NCBI GenBank assembly: GCA_011799875.1
Contig: CM022302.1
Coordinates: 373,692,775-373,756,774 of the forward strand
DNA from: Thinopyrum elongatum
Taxonomy: Eukaryota > Streptophyta > Magnoliopsida > Poales > Poaceae
DNA length: 64,000 nt
Reading direction: 5' to 3'
The position numbers were made by a program, and so were the translations under genes. The stretch's first letter is position 1, and each line of letters opens with the position of its first letter. Shown one piece after another: positions 23,073-34,251 of this stretch. The notes below the pieces were generated by a model. The model worked only from the letters and a program-made list of their open reading frames with translations, did no database searches and was not told the DNA's origin.

Positions 23073-23369
23073 CTAGTTGTGCAGCGGATTGGGTCCCTGG
23101 GGTACCATCCTCTTGGACTCGTCGTACGCTGCTCCTCCTGTCTCGCCGGTGCACGCCGCCGCCGGCGGTCCTGTCTGAAGCACCGTGCCGCCGCGCTTCC
23201 GCGCTGCAGCTGCAGCCGTCGCCGCCGCTACTGCGTCCGCCTTGAGAACTCCGTAGCTGCAGGCGGCGGTGCCCAGCTCGGTCGCCACCAGCAGGAGCAG
23301 CAGCAGAAGCGACACCGAGAGCGTGTCTGGCAATGGAGGAGTGCCAGCGCCACCGGCGCGTCGTCTCAT
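23073..23369 (-). CDS. CLE (CLAVATA3/ESR-related) peptide precursor
   Basis: The single-exon minus-strand ORF has 98 residues. Residues about 17-36 form a strong secretory signal (SVSLLLLLLLVATELGTAA) after an arginine-rich start. A variable alanine-rich middle follows, and the protein ends exactly with KRMVPQGPNPLHN. The last 12 residues (87-98) fit the CLE consensus R-x-V-P-x-G-P-N-P-L-H-N, with the conserved R1, G6, P9, H11 and N12. The prolines at 4 and 7 are the usual hydroxylation sites. The secreted dodecapeptide would be released and sensed by CLV1/BAM-type receptor kinases in meristem or vascular signalling. The ending is closest in style to CLE9/10-type peptides. Length, lack of introns and a C-terminal motif with no extension fit the family well. 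Which meristem it acts in cannot be told. Confidence 0.88.
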   Translation of the reverse strand: MRRRAGGAGTPPLPDTLSVSLLLLLLLVATELGTAACSYGVLKADAVAAATAAAAARKRGGTVLQTGPPAAACTGETGGAAYDESKRMVPQGPNPLHN

Positions 23370-23619
23370 GGCCGACGGCGGAGCTTGGCTAGGCAGCGGG
23401 TTAGAGGAACAGAGCAGGTGGTTTGGTTTGGTTGCCCCGTGGTGAGATTTGAGAAGTTGTCTGCGTTGTGTGGGGAGGTAGGGGGGAGGAGGAGGAGGCC
23501 AGACAGATGTCGCACGAGAGGAAAGAGACGGGGTCTGCCTTTGGCGAGCGTGGATTTACGCTCCTGTCGAGTGAGGCCAATCGGGAAAGCTGGCCCTGTG
23601 GAAACGAAGCAAACGTGTT

Positions 23620-23630
23620 CTTATAAATAC
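23620..23630 (-). promoter_or_regulatory. Candidate TATA box of the CLE gene
   Basis: The minus strand reads GGTATTTATAAG about 250 bases upstream of the CLE start codon. It is the best TATA-like motif in the proximal upstream region. Without transcript data this is only a suggestion. Confidence 0.3.
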
Positions 23631-23669
23631 CAACACCTTGCATCGTGAGACCATACTTGAATTTCAAAA

Positions 23670-24483
23670 CCCTTGGATCGTGAGACCATACTCGTCACTA
23701 ATTTCTGTTATTTACCGAATCTTCCTCTCAGCATAATTGTATAAATCATCGCAAAAATGAGTATAATAATTGTATAAACTGGGCAGAAACCTTGCGGCTG
23801 GCTCACCGTTCAGCTGAGCGATGCAGTTGCAACTTATGTTTGGGAAAGGCTGGTTCTGTTGGATGGGCTGAGACTTTGAGTAGCTCTGGACCCTTCGATT
23901 ATGGATGACAAAATTCTGGTCAGACGTAGACGATACAGTTTCAAGACATGAATCATGCCGCGCGCACTGGATGTCCCCTTTGGCGTCTTCTCAGTAGACT
24001 TGGGCACAGCAAAAAAAGTAGACTTGGGCACAGTGCCGGAGTATACACAAGCGCAGCACAGTGTGGAGTGGTACATCATACGCACCAGTGATATTGTCTC
24101 ACCTGCTACTCCTGGCCCTGGGAATCGGGGACTCGTATGCGTGTTCTTGGACACTACTGAAGATTTACTCTGCAAGCTACTGCACTAGCACGCTGAATTT
24201 TTTTCCTTTTTTTTGCGCGGGAGCACTAGCACGCGGGTGATTAAGCTGGAGTTAGTGCGCATTCGATGCTCTTGATTAAAACGGGAGCCCCGTGATTTAT
24301 GAAGGCTCTAATTGTCTGAGACGACGGAGTGTCGTGCGTTCTACTGACTCGTATTGGTTGCTGCTGCTGCTGCTGTCCAATTTATGTGGCTGCCGGTCGA
24401 TGCCATTTAAATTTGGTTTGTGTATGTAGTTGCAATGAGCTGTGCGCGTGACGGGGAAGGACGTGCTCCTTGATGGATGTTCA
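23670..24483. other. Region upstream of the CLE gene, no gene seen
   Basis: No coding potential is evident. A short (CTG)n microsatellite lies at about 24359-24376. The stretch ends with GTTCA at 24479-24483, the left target duplication of the Copia element that follows. Confidence 0.4.
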
Positions 24484-24883
24484 TGATAGAAATGCTGGAT
24501 CGCATGTGGTTAGGATTCCGGTAGTGGTATGTGGAGTGTTACCTTCTCCTGCACTCGAGGTGCTCCCGCCGGTGACCATGGTGGGATGGTGACGCGGTGA
24601 GTGGGCAGAGAGACGGTGAGGTGGTGATGGCGGCGATGTGTGTGTGGCGGCGGCGGTGGTGCTTCCCGTCACTAACAGCGCAAGACCTAGATCGGGTCGG
24701 GTGTTTCGGTGGGGAGCCTGGCAACGCGGTGAACCTCGTACTGCGTGCCGCTGGCCCCCACCTCTTTACATAGCGCTGCGTGACAGGGGCCCACCAACCA
24801 TAATGGGTTGGGCGCCCCCGATCAGGGCGCGGATCTGGGGTCTGGTGGGCCGTTGGGCCCACACGGGAGAGATCAACCTAACA
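24484..24883 (-). repeat. 3' LTR of the Copia element (left copy)
   Basis: 400 bases, TGATAGAAATG...CCTAACA on the plus strand. It is followed inward by TTCTCCCCATT, the complement of the polypurine tract. Confidence 0.93.
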
Positions 24884-25056
24884 TTCTCCCCATTGATCTC
24901 AACTTTTACTTTTCACTTTTATACTTTCTAGTTTATTTGTTCCATCACATATTGATACATAGAGCATGTCTCATTGTCACAGCTTAATTGCCGATAGAAT
25001 CATACAGCTACAACATACGTTTTGTTTAGAAACAAATTATGTTCCTTTTGGGCCTC

Positions 25057-28000
25057 TCATGATCCAGGAATCATAAGGCTTTCCCTTAAACCCATGCCGG
25101 CTAAGTGTTCCTTGAACACATTGGGTGGTAAGCCTTTCGTAAGCGGATCCGCAAGCATATCCTTTGTCTTTATATGCTCGAGACTTATAGTGTGATCCTG
25201 GATTTTATCTTTCACAACATAATACTTTATCTATATTGTTTTGGCAGCATTACTCGACTTGTTGTTGTGAGCATAGAATACTGCGGGCTGGTTGTCACGG
25301 TACATCTTTAGTGGTTTGTGAATACAATCTACCACTTTCAAGTCGGGTATAAATTTCTTTAGCCATATCGCCTGCCCCGTGGCCTCGAAGCATGCTATGA
25401 ATTCTGCATACATCGTGGATGATGCAACTATTGACTGTTTGGAGCTTTTCCACGAAATAGCTCCCCCAGCGAGAGTGAATACGTATCCAGACGTGGATTT
25501 TCTATCATCTCTGTCCCCCGCAAAATCTGCGTCTGAATACCCTTTTATCTCTAGGGATTCACATCTCCTGTATGTTAGCATGTAGTCCTTCGTGCCTTGC
25601 GCATAACGCAATGCTTTCTTTACCATCTTCCAGTGCTCTATACCTGGATTCTCTTGATATCTACCGAGTACCCCGGTGATAAAAGCTAAGTCACTGCGAG
25701 TGCACACTTGTGCATACTGTAAGCTGCCAACAGCCGAAGCATATGGTACTGCTTTCATTTGATCGATCTCGTACTGGTTCTTGGGACATTGAAATTTCCC
25801 AAAACTATCGCCCTTGACTATAGGAGCAGGTGTGGCTTTACTCGCATGCATATTATACTTTTGAAGAACCTTTTCTAAATATGCTTTCTGCGATAGTCCT
25901 AAGACTCCCTTGTTTCTATCTCGGTGAATTTCTATGCCCAAAACATATGATGCTTCACCAAGATCTGTTATGTCAAAATTTGAGGACAAGAACTTCTTTG
26001 TTTCTAGTAGTAGACTAACATCACTGCTAGCAAGCAAGATATCATCCACATACAAGATTAGGAAAATATATTTCCCATTTTTAAACCTTGCATAAATGCA
26101 GTTGTCCTCAATATTTTCTTTAAAACCAAAACTTTTAATGGTCTCATTAAATTTTAGATACCACTGTCTAGAGGCTTGCCTTAATCCATAAATGGATTTC
26201 TTCAGGCGGCATCCCATATCTTCCTTGCCTTTCATGATAAAACCCTTGGGTTGTTTCATGTAAACTTTTTCCTTTAAATCCCCGTTCAGAAATGCCGTCT
26301 TTACATCCATTTGATGTAACTCTAAATCAAAATGTGCAACTAATGCCATTATGATTCTGAAGGAATCCTTACATGAGACTGGAGAAAATGTCTCATTGTA
26401 ATCCATCCCTTCTCTTTGTGTAAACCCTTTTGCCACAAGTCGGGCTTTATACTTTTCTACATTCCCTTTAGAGTCATACTTAGTTTTGTAGACCCATTTA
26501 CAACCTACTGTTTTGGCTCCTTTAGGAATATTCTCTAAGTCCCAAACATCTTTGGAACTCATGGATTTCATCTCGTCTTCCATTGCCTTCATCCACTTCG
26601 ATGAATGAGGGCTTCTCATGGCTTCTTCATATGAGGTGGGATCTTTTTCCATATGAACCATTTCTGTGTTATAAACTTTATAATCAGTAGAAATAGCTGA
26701 TCTTCTTGTTCTATTAGACCTTCTAAGGGCCTCAGTTTCTGGCACCTCGCCTAAAATTGGCTGCTGCACCTCCCTTTCATGCTCAACAACGGGTTCAGTC
26801 GGCTCCTGACGGACAGGTTCCGGGTCTACCCCCATAGTTGTCATGGGTGGAGTTGCAACTGGTAGTGAGAAAAATGGCTCCTGAATCATCGGATTAGGTG
26901 CATGCACCCTCTTCTCCTCAAGATCGATTTTCCGAGCTACCATGCTCCCCCTCATCATTTCGTCCTCTAAGAAGACTGCATGTCTTGTTTCTACAAACTT
27001 TGTATATCTGTCTGGACAGTAGAAACGAAAACCCTTTGATCTGTCTAGATAGCCAATGAAGTGGCAACTCACTGTTTTGAGATCTAACTTTACAATGTTT
27101 GGATTAAACATTTTGGCCTCAGCAGGGCATCCCCACACCCTGAAGTGTTGTAGAGAGGGCACTCTTCCTGTCCATAGCTCGTATGGTGTTTTGGGCACCG
27201 ACTTGCTTGGTACTCTATTGAGAATGTGAATGGCAGTTTTAAGCGCCTCCATCCACAACCCCAATGGCAAGGTGGAGTAACTCATCATGCTACGCACCAT
27301 ATCCATAAGTGTACGGTTACGCCTTTCAGCTACTCCATTTTGCTGAGGCTCACCCGACATTGAATACTGGGCTACTATGCCAGTCTCCGGCAAGAACTTT
27401 GCAAAAGGTCCAGGGACTTGGCCATATGGGGTGTGCCGACCGTAGTACTCTCCCCCACGGTCGGATCTTACTATCTTTATTCTTTTATCATGCTGATTTT
27501 CAACTTCAGCTTTGAATATCTTAAATTTATCCAACGCTTCAGATCTTTCTTTGATTGGATAAATATAGCCATAGCGAGAGTAATCATCTGTGAATGTTAT
27601 GAACGAGTCATATCCATCCACACTTTTCACTGGAAATGGTCCACAAATGTCAGTGTGAATGATTTCCAGTGTGCCTGTGCTATGGATTGCACCCTTTTTG
27701 ATTTGTTTTACATACTTTCCTTTAATGCAATCTATGCATTGTTCTAAGTCAGAGAACTCTAACGGAGGAAGAATTTCACTTTTGACTAATCTCTCTATTC
27801 TCCCCTTGGAAATATGGCCCAAGCGACAGTGCCATAATTTTGATGAGTCGTGAGTTCTCTTTCTTTTCTTTTGTTCTTTATTCGACGCGGCATGATCATT
27901 CACATTACACACAAAATGCACTTTTTCACGTAGTGATAACAAATAAAGCTCATCGTGTAGTAAAGCATCACCCACATAAGCATTATTTAACCATATGGCA

Positions 28001-28425
28001 CACTTGCCATGTCCAAAATAACATTCATAATTATCTTTGTCCAAACAAGAAACACTAATTAAGTTTCTATGATATGATGGAACAAATAAAACATCTCTAA
28101 GTAGAAGCTTGAATCCATTAGCTAACTCCAAGGAGATGTCGCCGACAGCTTCAACTTCCGCTTGAATTCCATTTGCTACTTCAATGCCTCTTTCTCTTCT
28201 TTGCGTAGTCCGGGTCGAATGGAATCCCTATAAAGAATTTGCAACATGAACAGTTGCTCCTGAGTCAATCCACCAAGTAGATTTCGGAAACTGCGTGTAC
28301 AAGGATTCATTTACTAAGGAAACAATGTTGTTACCTTGCTTTGCCATTAAGGACTTCAGCCAATCAGGGCAGTCTTTCTTGTAGTGCCCAGTCTTCTTAC
28401 AGTGGAGACATGTGTCTTTGTCCAC
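25057..28425 (-). pseudogene. Copia pol: protease, integrase, RT, RNase H (broken)
   Basis: Read on the minus strand. Order: zinc knuckle CLHCKKTGHYKKDC; protease WWIDSGATVHV; GAG-pre-integrase with [13 protein letters not shown] and C-x2-C; integrase core with [18 protein letters not shown] and [13 protein letters not shown] with [11 protein letters not shown] and YVDDILLAS; RNase H ending ADPLTKGLPP and a natural TGA at 25057-25059. Breaks are TAG at 28228-28230 and TAG at 25231-25233. Between these stops about 970 residues are open, so the decay is slight. The stop at 28228 is flanked by a perfectly continuing frame. Confidence 0.9.
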
Positions 28426-28440
28426 TGGGAAAGGCTTCTG

Positions 28441-29201
28441 CTAATGCTGATAGGGAGCTTTACCATGTGGCTTTGAGGGGGAACTTTTGTTGTTTTGATT
28501 GTAATTCTTTTTCTTGTGATCCTTCACATAGTTGAGTGAACCACCATGTGAGGCTTTTAGTCTGTCCTCTTCTTGGACACACATTGCTATTGTCTTTTCA
28601 ATGTCCCATGTTCCAGGTGACATATTGTAGTTTTAAAAAAAGTTTCAAACTCTTTTGGCAGTGAAGCCATGACCAGGTGGACCAGGAGCTTTGGTTTGAT
28701 CTCCAGATCTGCATCCATGGGCTTGAGCTTTGCTGCCATATTGCTCATCCTGAGGATGTGCTCCCTTATTCCATGACTACCACCTGTGTAGTGTTCTGTC
28801 ACCAGTTGCTTTAACACCTGGGTGGCATATATCTTTGAAGAGCCAGTGAACTGGCTCTTTATCTTTGTAAGCAACTCCCCTGTGGAAGTGCACTCTGCAA
28901 TGGAGCCCACAATGGTGCTCTCAATTGTATTCTTTATAAATGCCATGCACTTTTTGTTTGCATTGACCCACTTTTGGTTTTCTATGGAGTATAACATCTC
29001 CACAGGAGCATAATCTTTTTTCTTTTTCTCCCATGCATCATCATCATCAGTGGCCTCTCTGACTGGCTCTGTAGGTCTGACTGGCTGTGGAGTGTCTACA
29101 ACCCAGTCCAGCTCAGCACAGACAAATGCCAGTTCTACTTTCTTCCTCCACTCAGTGTAATTGTCACCTCTGAGTGTCGGAACATCTTTTAGGCAACTCA
29201 T
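28441..29201 (-). pseudogene. Copia gag (UBN2-type), frameshifted
   Basis: Gag begins MSCLKDVPTLRGDNYTEW at 29201 on the minus strand, just after a TTTCAG that could be a splice acceptor or coincidence. The capsid-like part includes ENQKWVNANKKCMAFI and REHILRMSNMAAKL. The frame shifts at a T-run near 28630-28640 and resumes as NMSPGTWDIEKTIAMCVQEE. It is then stopped by TAG at 28441-28443 directly before QKPFPVDKDTC, where the zinc knuckle begins. It would package element RNA if intact. Confidence 0.85.
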
Positions 29202-29225
29202 CAAGTGGAAGCCTCCTGAAATCAC

Positions 29226-30466
29226 AATTTAAGTGAGATCAGTATAACAATCATATGCATTAATCTAACGTTGGTCAAATTAAACATACAATTGTCTATG
29301 CAATTAAATCTATATTACCGTTAGGCAAAATGTTAGAAATAAATGCACCTTTAATTTCAATAATAAAACATGATCATGTTATTAACAACGTTGGTCATAA
29401 AAATAACATAGTCATATTCATTTTAATAATCACTTTAATCATGCTCTTAAAACTTAATTCTATCTAAACTTTTATTTTCTTTATAAAAAGAGCACTATTA
29501 ATTATTTACGCAGCGGAAAACATGAATAAAATTCATGAACTTTTTATTATTTACAGAAACTTTTCTTTTACCAAATAAAAATTCATGAACTTCATTATTT
29601 TCTTTTATAAAATTCATGAACTTTTCTTTTTTTTCTGAAAATTTTCTATTTTCATTTTCAGAAACTGTTCTACTTTTTTCTTTTCTATTTTCTAAACACA
29701 TTTTTCGTTGGAAAAAATAATGCATAGAAAAAGAAATTTAAAACTGTTTAAATCTGCCCAAAAAACTGGACAGAAAACCGTCCGCGCTCTTTGGGCCGAA
29801 AGCCGGCCCATCCGCGCTCCAGCTGGCCCGCGGCCTGGCCGTTTCGGCCCGAGGCCTGCCAGGCGCTAGGGTTAGAGTGGTGGCCGTCGGATCGAATCCG
29901 ACGGTCCAGCGCTCCCATCGGCCGAGCAAAATGGTCAGCGGAGAGGGGGCTGGGAGGAACCCTAGCCAGTTCGCTCCCTCGCGCGCCGCTCGCCTCTTCT
30001 CTCTTGCTCCTGCAACTCTCTCTCTTCATGGCTAGGCCGACGGCGGGGAGGGCCAATGCCGGCCGCCGGCGACGGCGTGAAGCCACCGCACCGCGCGGGC
30101 TTCTCTTTTCTCCCCCGTTTCCCCCTGCTTTCTCTTTCTTTCAGCCACCACCAGCCCACTGTGAGTAGAGGCGATGGCCGGACGGCGGTGCCCCCTTGGC
30201 CCCCTTGCCGGCGTGCGCGTCCACCCTCGGGTGAGCGCGTCGCCGTCAAGTGGCCCCAGCGGCGGCACCTTTTCCTCCCCGGTATGATTTCTCTTTGCCC
30301 TGTGAGGGGTTGTTCTTCGCCCCGGCGCCTCGGCTTGCCGATGCGCGTCGGGGACGAGAGGAACGGGCGCGGCCATGACGGCGGCGCTCTTTGCCGGCGA
30401 GCCAAAGGCTCGGATCCGGTGAATTCTTTCCTTTTGTGCTATTCTAGGGTTCTTTGGGGTGGGGAA
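29226..30466 (-). other. 5' leader of the Copia element, with GC-rich block
   Basis: Bases 29226-29750 are very AT-rich. Bases 29750-30460 are GC-rich, with short frames open on both strands and AACCCTAGC motifs. No domain is recognisable. The leader continues on the far side of the Gypsy at 44561-44608. Confidence 0.6.
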
Positions 30467-32644
30467 TGTGGCGCCCCCTGCTCGATCGTACACTAATCAT
30501 GCACGCAAACATGTACGATCAAGATCAGGGACTCACGGGAAGATATCACAACACAACTCTAAAACATAAATAAGTCATACAAGCATCATAATACAAGCCA
30601 GGGGCCACGAGGGCTCGAATACAAATGCTCGATCATAGACGAGTCAGCGGAAGCAACAATATCTGAGTACAGACATAGGTTAAACAAGGTGCCATAAGAT
30701 GGCTAGCACAAACAGGGATACAACAGATCGAACAGGCGCAGGGCCTCCTGCCTGGGATCCTCCTAACTACTCCTGGTCGTCGGCGTCCTGGACGTAGTAG
30801 TAGGCTCCGTCCTGGTGGTAGTAGTCGTCGTAGGTGGCGTCTGGCTCCTGGGCTCCAGCATCTGGTTGCGACAACCAGCAAGAAGGGAAAGGGGGAAAGG
30901 AGGGGGAAAGCAACCGTGAGTACTCATCCAAAGTACTCGCAAGCAAGGATCTATACTACATATGCATGGTACATGTGTAAAGAGGCAATATCGGTGGACT
31001 GAACTGCAGAATGCCAGAATAAAAGGGGGATAGCTAGTCCTGTCGAAGACTACGCTTCTGGCAGCCTTCGTCTTGAAGCAATAGAAGAGATTAGTTGGAA
31101 GTTAACCAAACAACAACGTAAAGCATAATCCTACCCGTCGATCCTCTCGTCGCCACCATGCGAGAGAGCGACCACCGGGTTATATCTGTCACTTGTAAGG
31201 GTGTGTTTTATTAAGTATCCATTTCTAGTTGTCATGAGGTCGGAATACAACTCCGGGTCGTCCTTTTACCGAGTGACACGGCTATTCGAATAGATAAACT
31301 TCCCTGCAGGGGTGCACCACATATTCCCCAACACGCTCGATCCCCTTTGGCCGGACACACTTTCCTGGGTCATGCCCGGCCTCGGAAGATCCACACGTCG
31401 CAGCCCCACCTAGGCTCAACAGAGAGGTCAGCACGCCGGACTAATCCTAGGCACTCTGGGGTCTGGGCCCATCGCCCAGTGCGCTCCTGCATGTTGCGTA
31501 CGCGGCCGCGAGCAGACCTAGCAACCCACACGATCACGGCGGTTACGTTAGCGCGGTCCAACACGGCGCGCGCCGCTCAGTCACTGACGTCAAGAAGGCT
31601 TCAGCTGATACCACGACGCCGGGATACCCATAACTACTCCCGCGTAGTTGGTTAGTGCGTATAGGCCAGTGGCCAGACTCAGATCAAATATCCAATCTCG
31701 TTAAGCGTGTTATTATGAAGTAAACGCGAACGCCGACCAGGGCCTGGCCCACCTGTCTCCTAGGTGGTCTCAACCTGCCCTGTCGCTCCGCCACAAAGAT
31801 CCACACAAAGGGCCGTGGGGACAAAGGTCCTTTCAGCCCCCAATCCGTGAATCACTCGCGGGTACTCTTCGAGCCGACCCGACTTTAGTCACCATTTGTA
31901 TAGTATGTATATATGTATAGTATAACCCGTGATCACCTCCCGAGCGATCACGGCCCGATAGTATAGCAAGGCAGACTGACAAGAATGCAGGGCCAATGAT
32001 GATAAACTAGCATCCTACACTAGGCATTTAGGATTGCAGGTAAGGTATCAACAGATGTAGCAACAGTGTCAGGCTATGCATCAGACTAGGATTAACGGAA
32101 AGCAGTAACATGCTACACTACTCTAATGCAAGCAGTATAGAGGAGAATAGGCGATATCTGGTGATCAAGGGGGGGGCTTGCCTGGTTGCTCTGGCAAGTA
32201 GGGGTCGTCAACAACGTAGTCGGTCGGGGCACCAGCAGCTGCGTCGGTCTCGTAGTCTACCGAAGAGAAGAGGGGGAAGAAACAGTAAACACACGGCAAT
32301 AACGCAACAGGGATGCATGACATGTCTAAATGATATGCCGGGGTGATATACAGCCTAACTAAGCGATTTAGTTAATTTAGGAATTTATTCGGATTTATTT
32401 AATTAGGGTTGGACACTATTCATTTATCGAAATCGGTCTAATTGTTCAACGTTCTCATAGCTGCGGGCGTCTGACGGAGATACCGAGGGCGTATCCGGGT
32501 TCGTATCGTCGTTCTGAGCAAGTTTCATGTATAAAATATTTTCATCGGAGTTACGGTTTAAAAGATATGATTTTCTAAAGTTTTTATTAATTTCTGCAAT
32601 TTTAATTAATTATTTAATTCAACATTATCCGAAACAGTAATTGA

Positions 32645-32674
32645 TGACGTCAGCATGACATCATGCTGACGTCA
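32645..32674. promoter_or_regulatory. Perfect palindrome with two TGACGTCA sites in the LTR
   Basis: TGACGTCAGCATGA and its exact reverse complement are separated by CA. TGACGTCA is a known bZIP (TGA/CRE-type) binding site. The identical structure occurs in the other LTR at 44037-44066. It could serve the LTR promoter or form a hairpin in the LTR transcript. Confidence 0.6.
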
Positions 32675-33706
32675 GCAGCCACCTGACAGGGTGGGTCCCA
32701 CCTGTCATAGGCGGTTAGGTTAATTAGGTTTAATTAATTTAATTACTGATTACTGTTTAATTAACACTAATTAGTTAATTAGATTAACCTAATCAGGATT
32801 AATTAACTAATTAACTAATTAATTAATTATTTTAATTATTTTAATTATTTATTTTTATTTCTATTTTCTTTTAATTCGTTTTTAGGGGCTGGGCCCCATC
32901 TGTCATAGGGCCGGGGCGGACATGTCCGGGCCGTGTCTGTTCGGGCACCGGACACGTCCGGGCCAGCGCGCGCGCGTGCACCAGAGGCGAGGCCAAGGCC
33001 GGAGCGCGGCGCGGCGAGGCCAGGGAGCGCGGGCGAGCGGCAGCCGGGCGCGGTGCGGCGTCGGGACCGGAGGCGCGCGGGCGGCGGTGGCGCGCGCGGC
33101 GGGCGAGCGGGGCCGGAGCGGGCGCGCGTGCACGGGGCAGGGGAGGGGGAGGCCTGGGGCCTCACCGAGATTCGCAGGGACGGGGCAGCGGGGGGTCGGG
33201 GGGGTCGACGGGGACGACGGCGATGGGGAGGCAGGCCGGCGGGGACGAAGCGGCGACGCAGACGAGGCATACGGCAGGAGCGCTCCGGGCGGTGGCGTCG
33301 TGCGGCGAGGCGAGGCGGCGCGGTCGGGCGCGTCGGGGCGAGCGCGTCGAGGGAGCAGGCCGGCGAGGGAGAGCGGATCCGGGCGGCGGCGTCCAACGGC
33401 GACGGCGAGGCGCGCGGTCGTCGCGCGCGACCGAGGGGCGACGAGTCGTTCCCGCGATCCCGATCCGATCTGGATCGGGAGGTGGGGGCTGACGAGGGGG
33501 AGGCGGCGACGGGCGGCGTCGGCGAGCGGCGTCGGCGACGAGGCGGAGGGATCGGCCTGCGCCCGATCTGGATCGGGGGGGGGGGGTGAGTGAGCGAGGG
33601 GGGGGGGGGTGGGAGCGCTAGGGTTCGGGTCTCCTGGGGGAGGCCAGCTAAGTAGCGCCGGCTGGGCCGGCCTGGCGGCCCGTGGCTTGCTGGGCCGAGC
33701 CCAGTC

Positions 33707-33725
33707 GGGGGGGGGGGGGGGGGGG
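33707..33725. repeat. G19 homopolymer in the 3' LTR
   Basis: Further G-runs occur at about 33577-33587 and 33599-33608. The element strand would read C-runs. Run length may be unreliable. Confidence 0.85.
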
Positions 33726-34251
33726 TTCCTTTATCCCTTTTCTGTTTTTTTTTCCTTTTCTTTATTCTCTTTTCTCTAACTGTTAAATGTTTAGGCCCCA
33801 AATGGTTTTTGTAAAAAGTGTGACCTATTTCATAAATACCAGTGCATTATTCCTTAACACCTAAAATTAGTTTGGACAAAACATAATTCCATATTTATTT
33901 CAATTTAATAAATGGTTATTAATATTACTTTATCCACTTTTGAGGTTTTCGAGTCACTTATCCAATTCCAATGATGTTGGTTTCAATTTTAGAATAGCCT
34001 CTGAATATTTGTTATTATCTGACATTTTAGTTTTATGTTGGACACTTTTATATCCCACTTTCATTAAATTTGAATTGACTTAGGAGTTGAAATGCAATAT
34101 GATGCTAATGATGATTATGCACTATTAATCATGATGACATGCCTCATCAAAAGGGTGATCTCTGTAGCTTAATACAGGGGGTGTTACACTCCCTCCACTA
34201 CAAGAAATCTCGTCCCGAGATTTAGGAGGTAGAAAGAAACAAAGCGGGTAT

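Larger units (their letters stand above)
30467..34188 (-). repeat. 3' LTR of the Gypsy (3722 bases)
   Basis: The first 2.33 kb align with 41859-44195 without net indel. Bases about 32807-33838 are absent from the other LTR and contain a GC-rich block (32885-33720). The last 348 bases match 44201-44560 except for twelve missing single bases and a substitution. A G19 run lies at 33707-33725. Confidence 0.92.

Noticed and set aside
30633..30881. 82-residue minus-strand ORF found in both Gypsy LTRs and fused to the protease-RT frame at 37829-38824
   Set aside because: It is arginine/cysteine-rich without motifs and lies wholly inside the LTR. Its conservation simply reflects near-identical LTR copies.
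31347..31655. 102-residue ORF present twice (also at 42739-43047)
   Set aside because: Two LTR copies of the same non-coding sequence on the strand opposite to the element.
32845..33801. 318-residue minus-strand ORF in the GC-rich part of the 3' LTR
   Set aside because: Proline/arginine low complexity, open on several frames at once, missing from the other LTR; a composition artefact.
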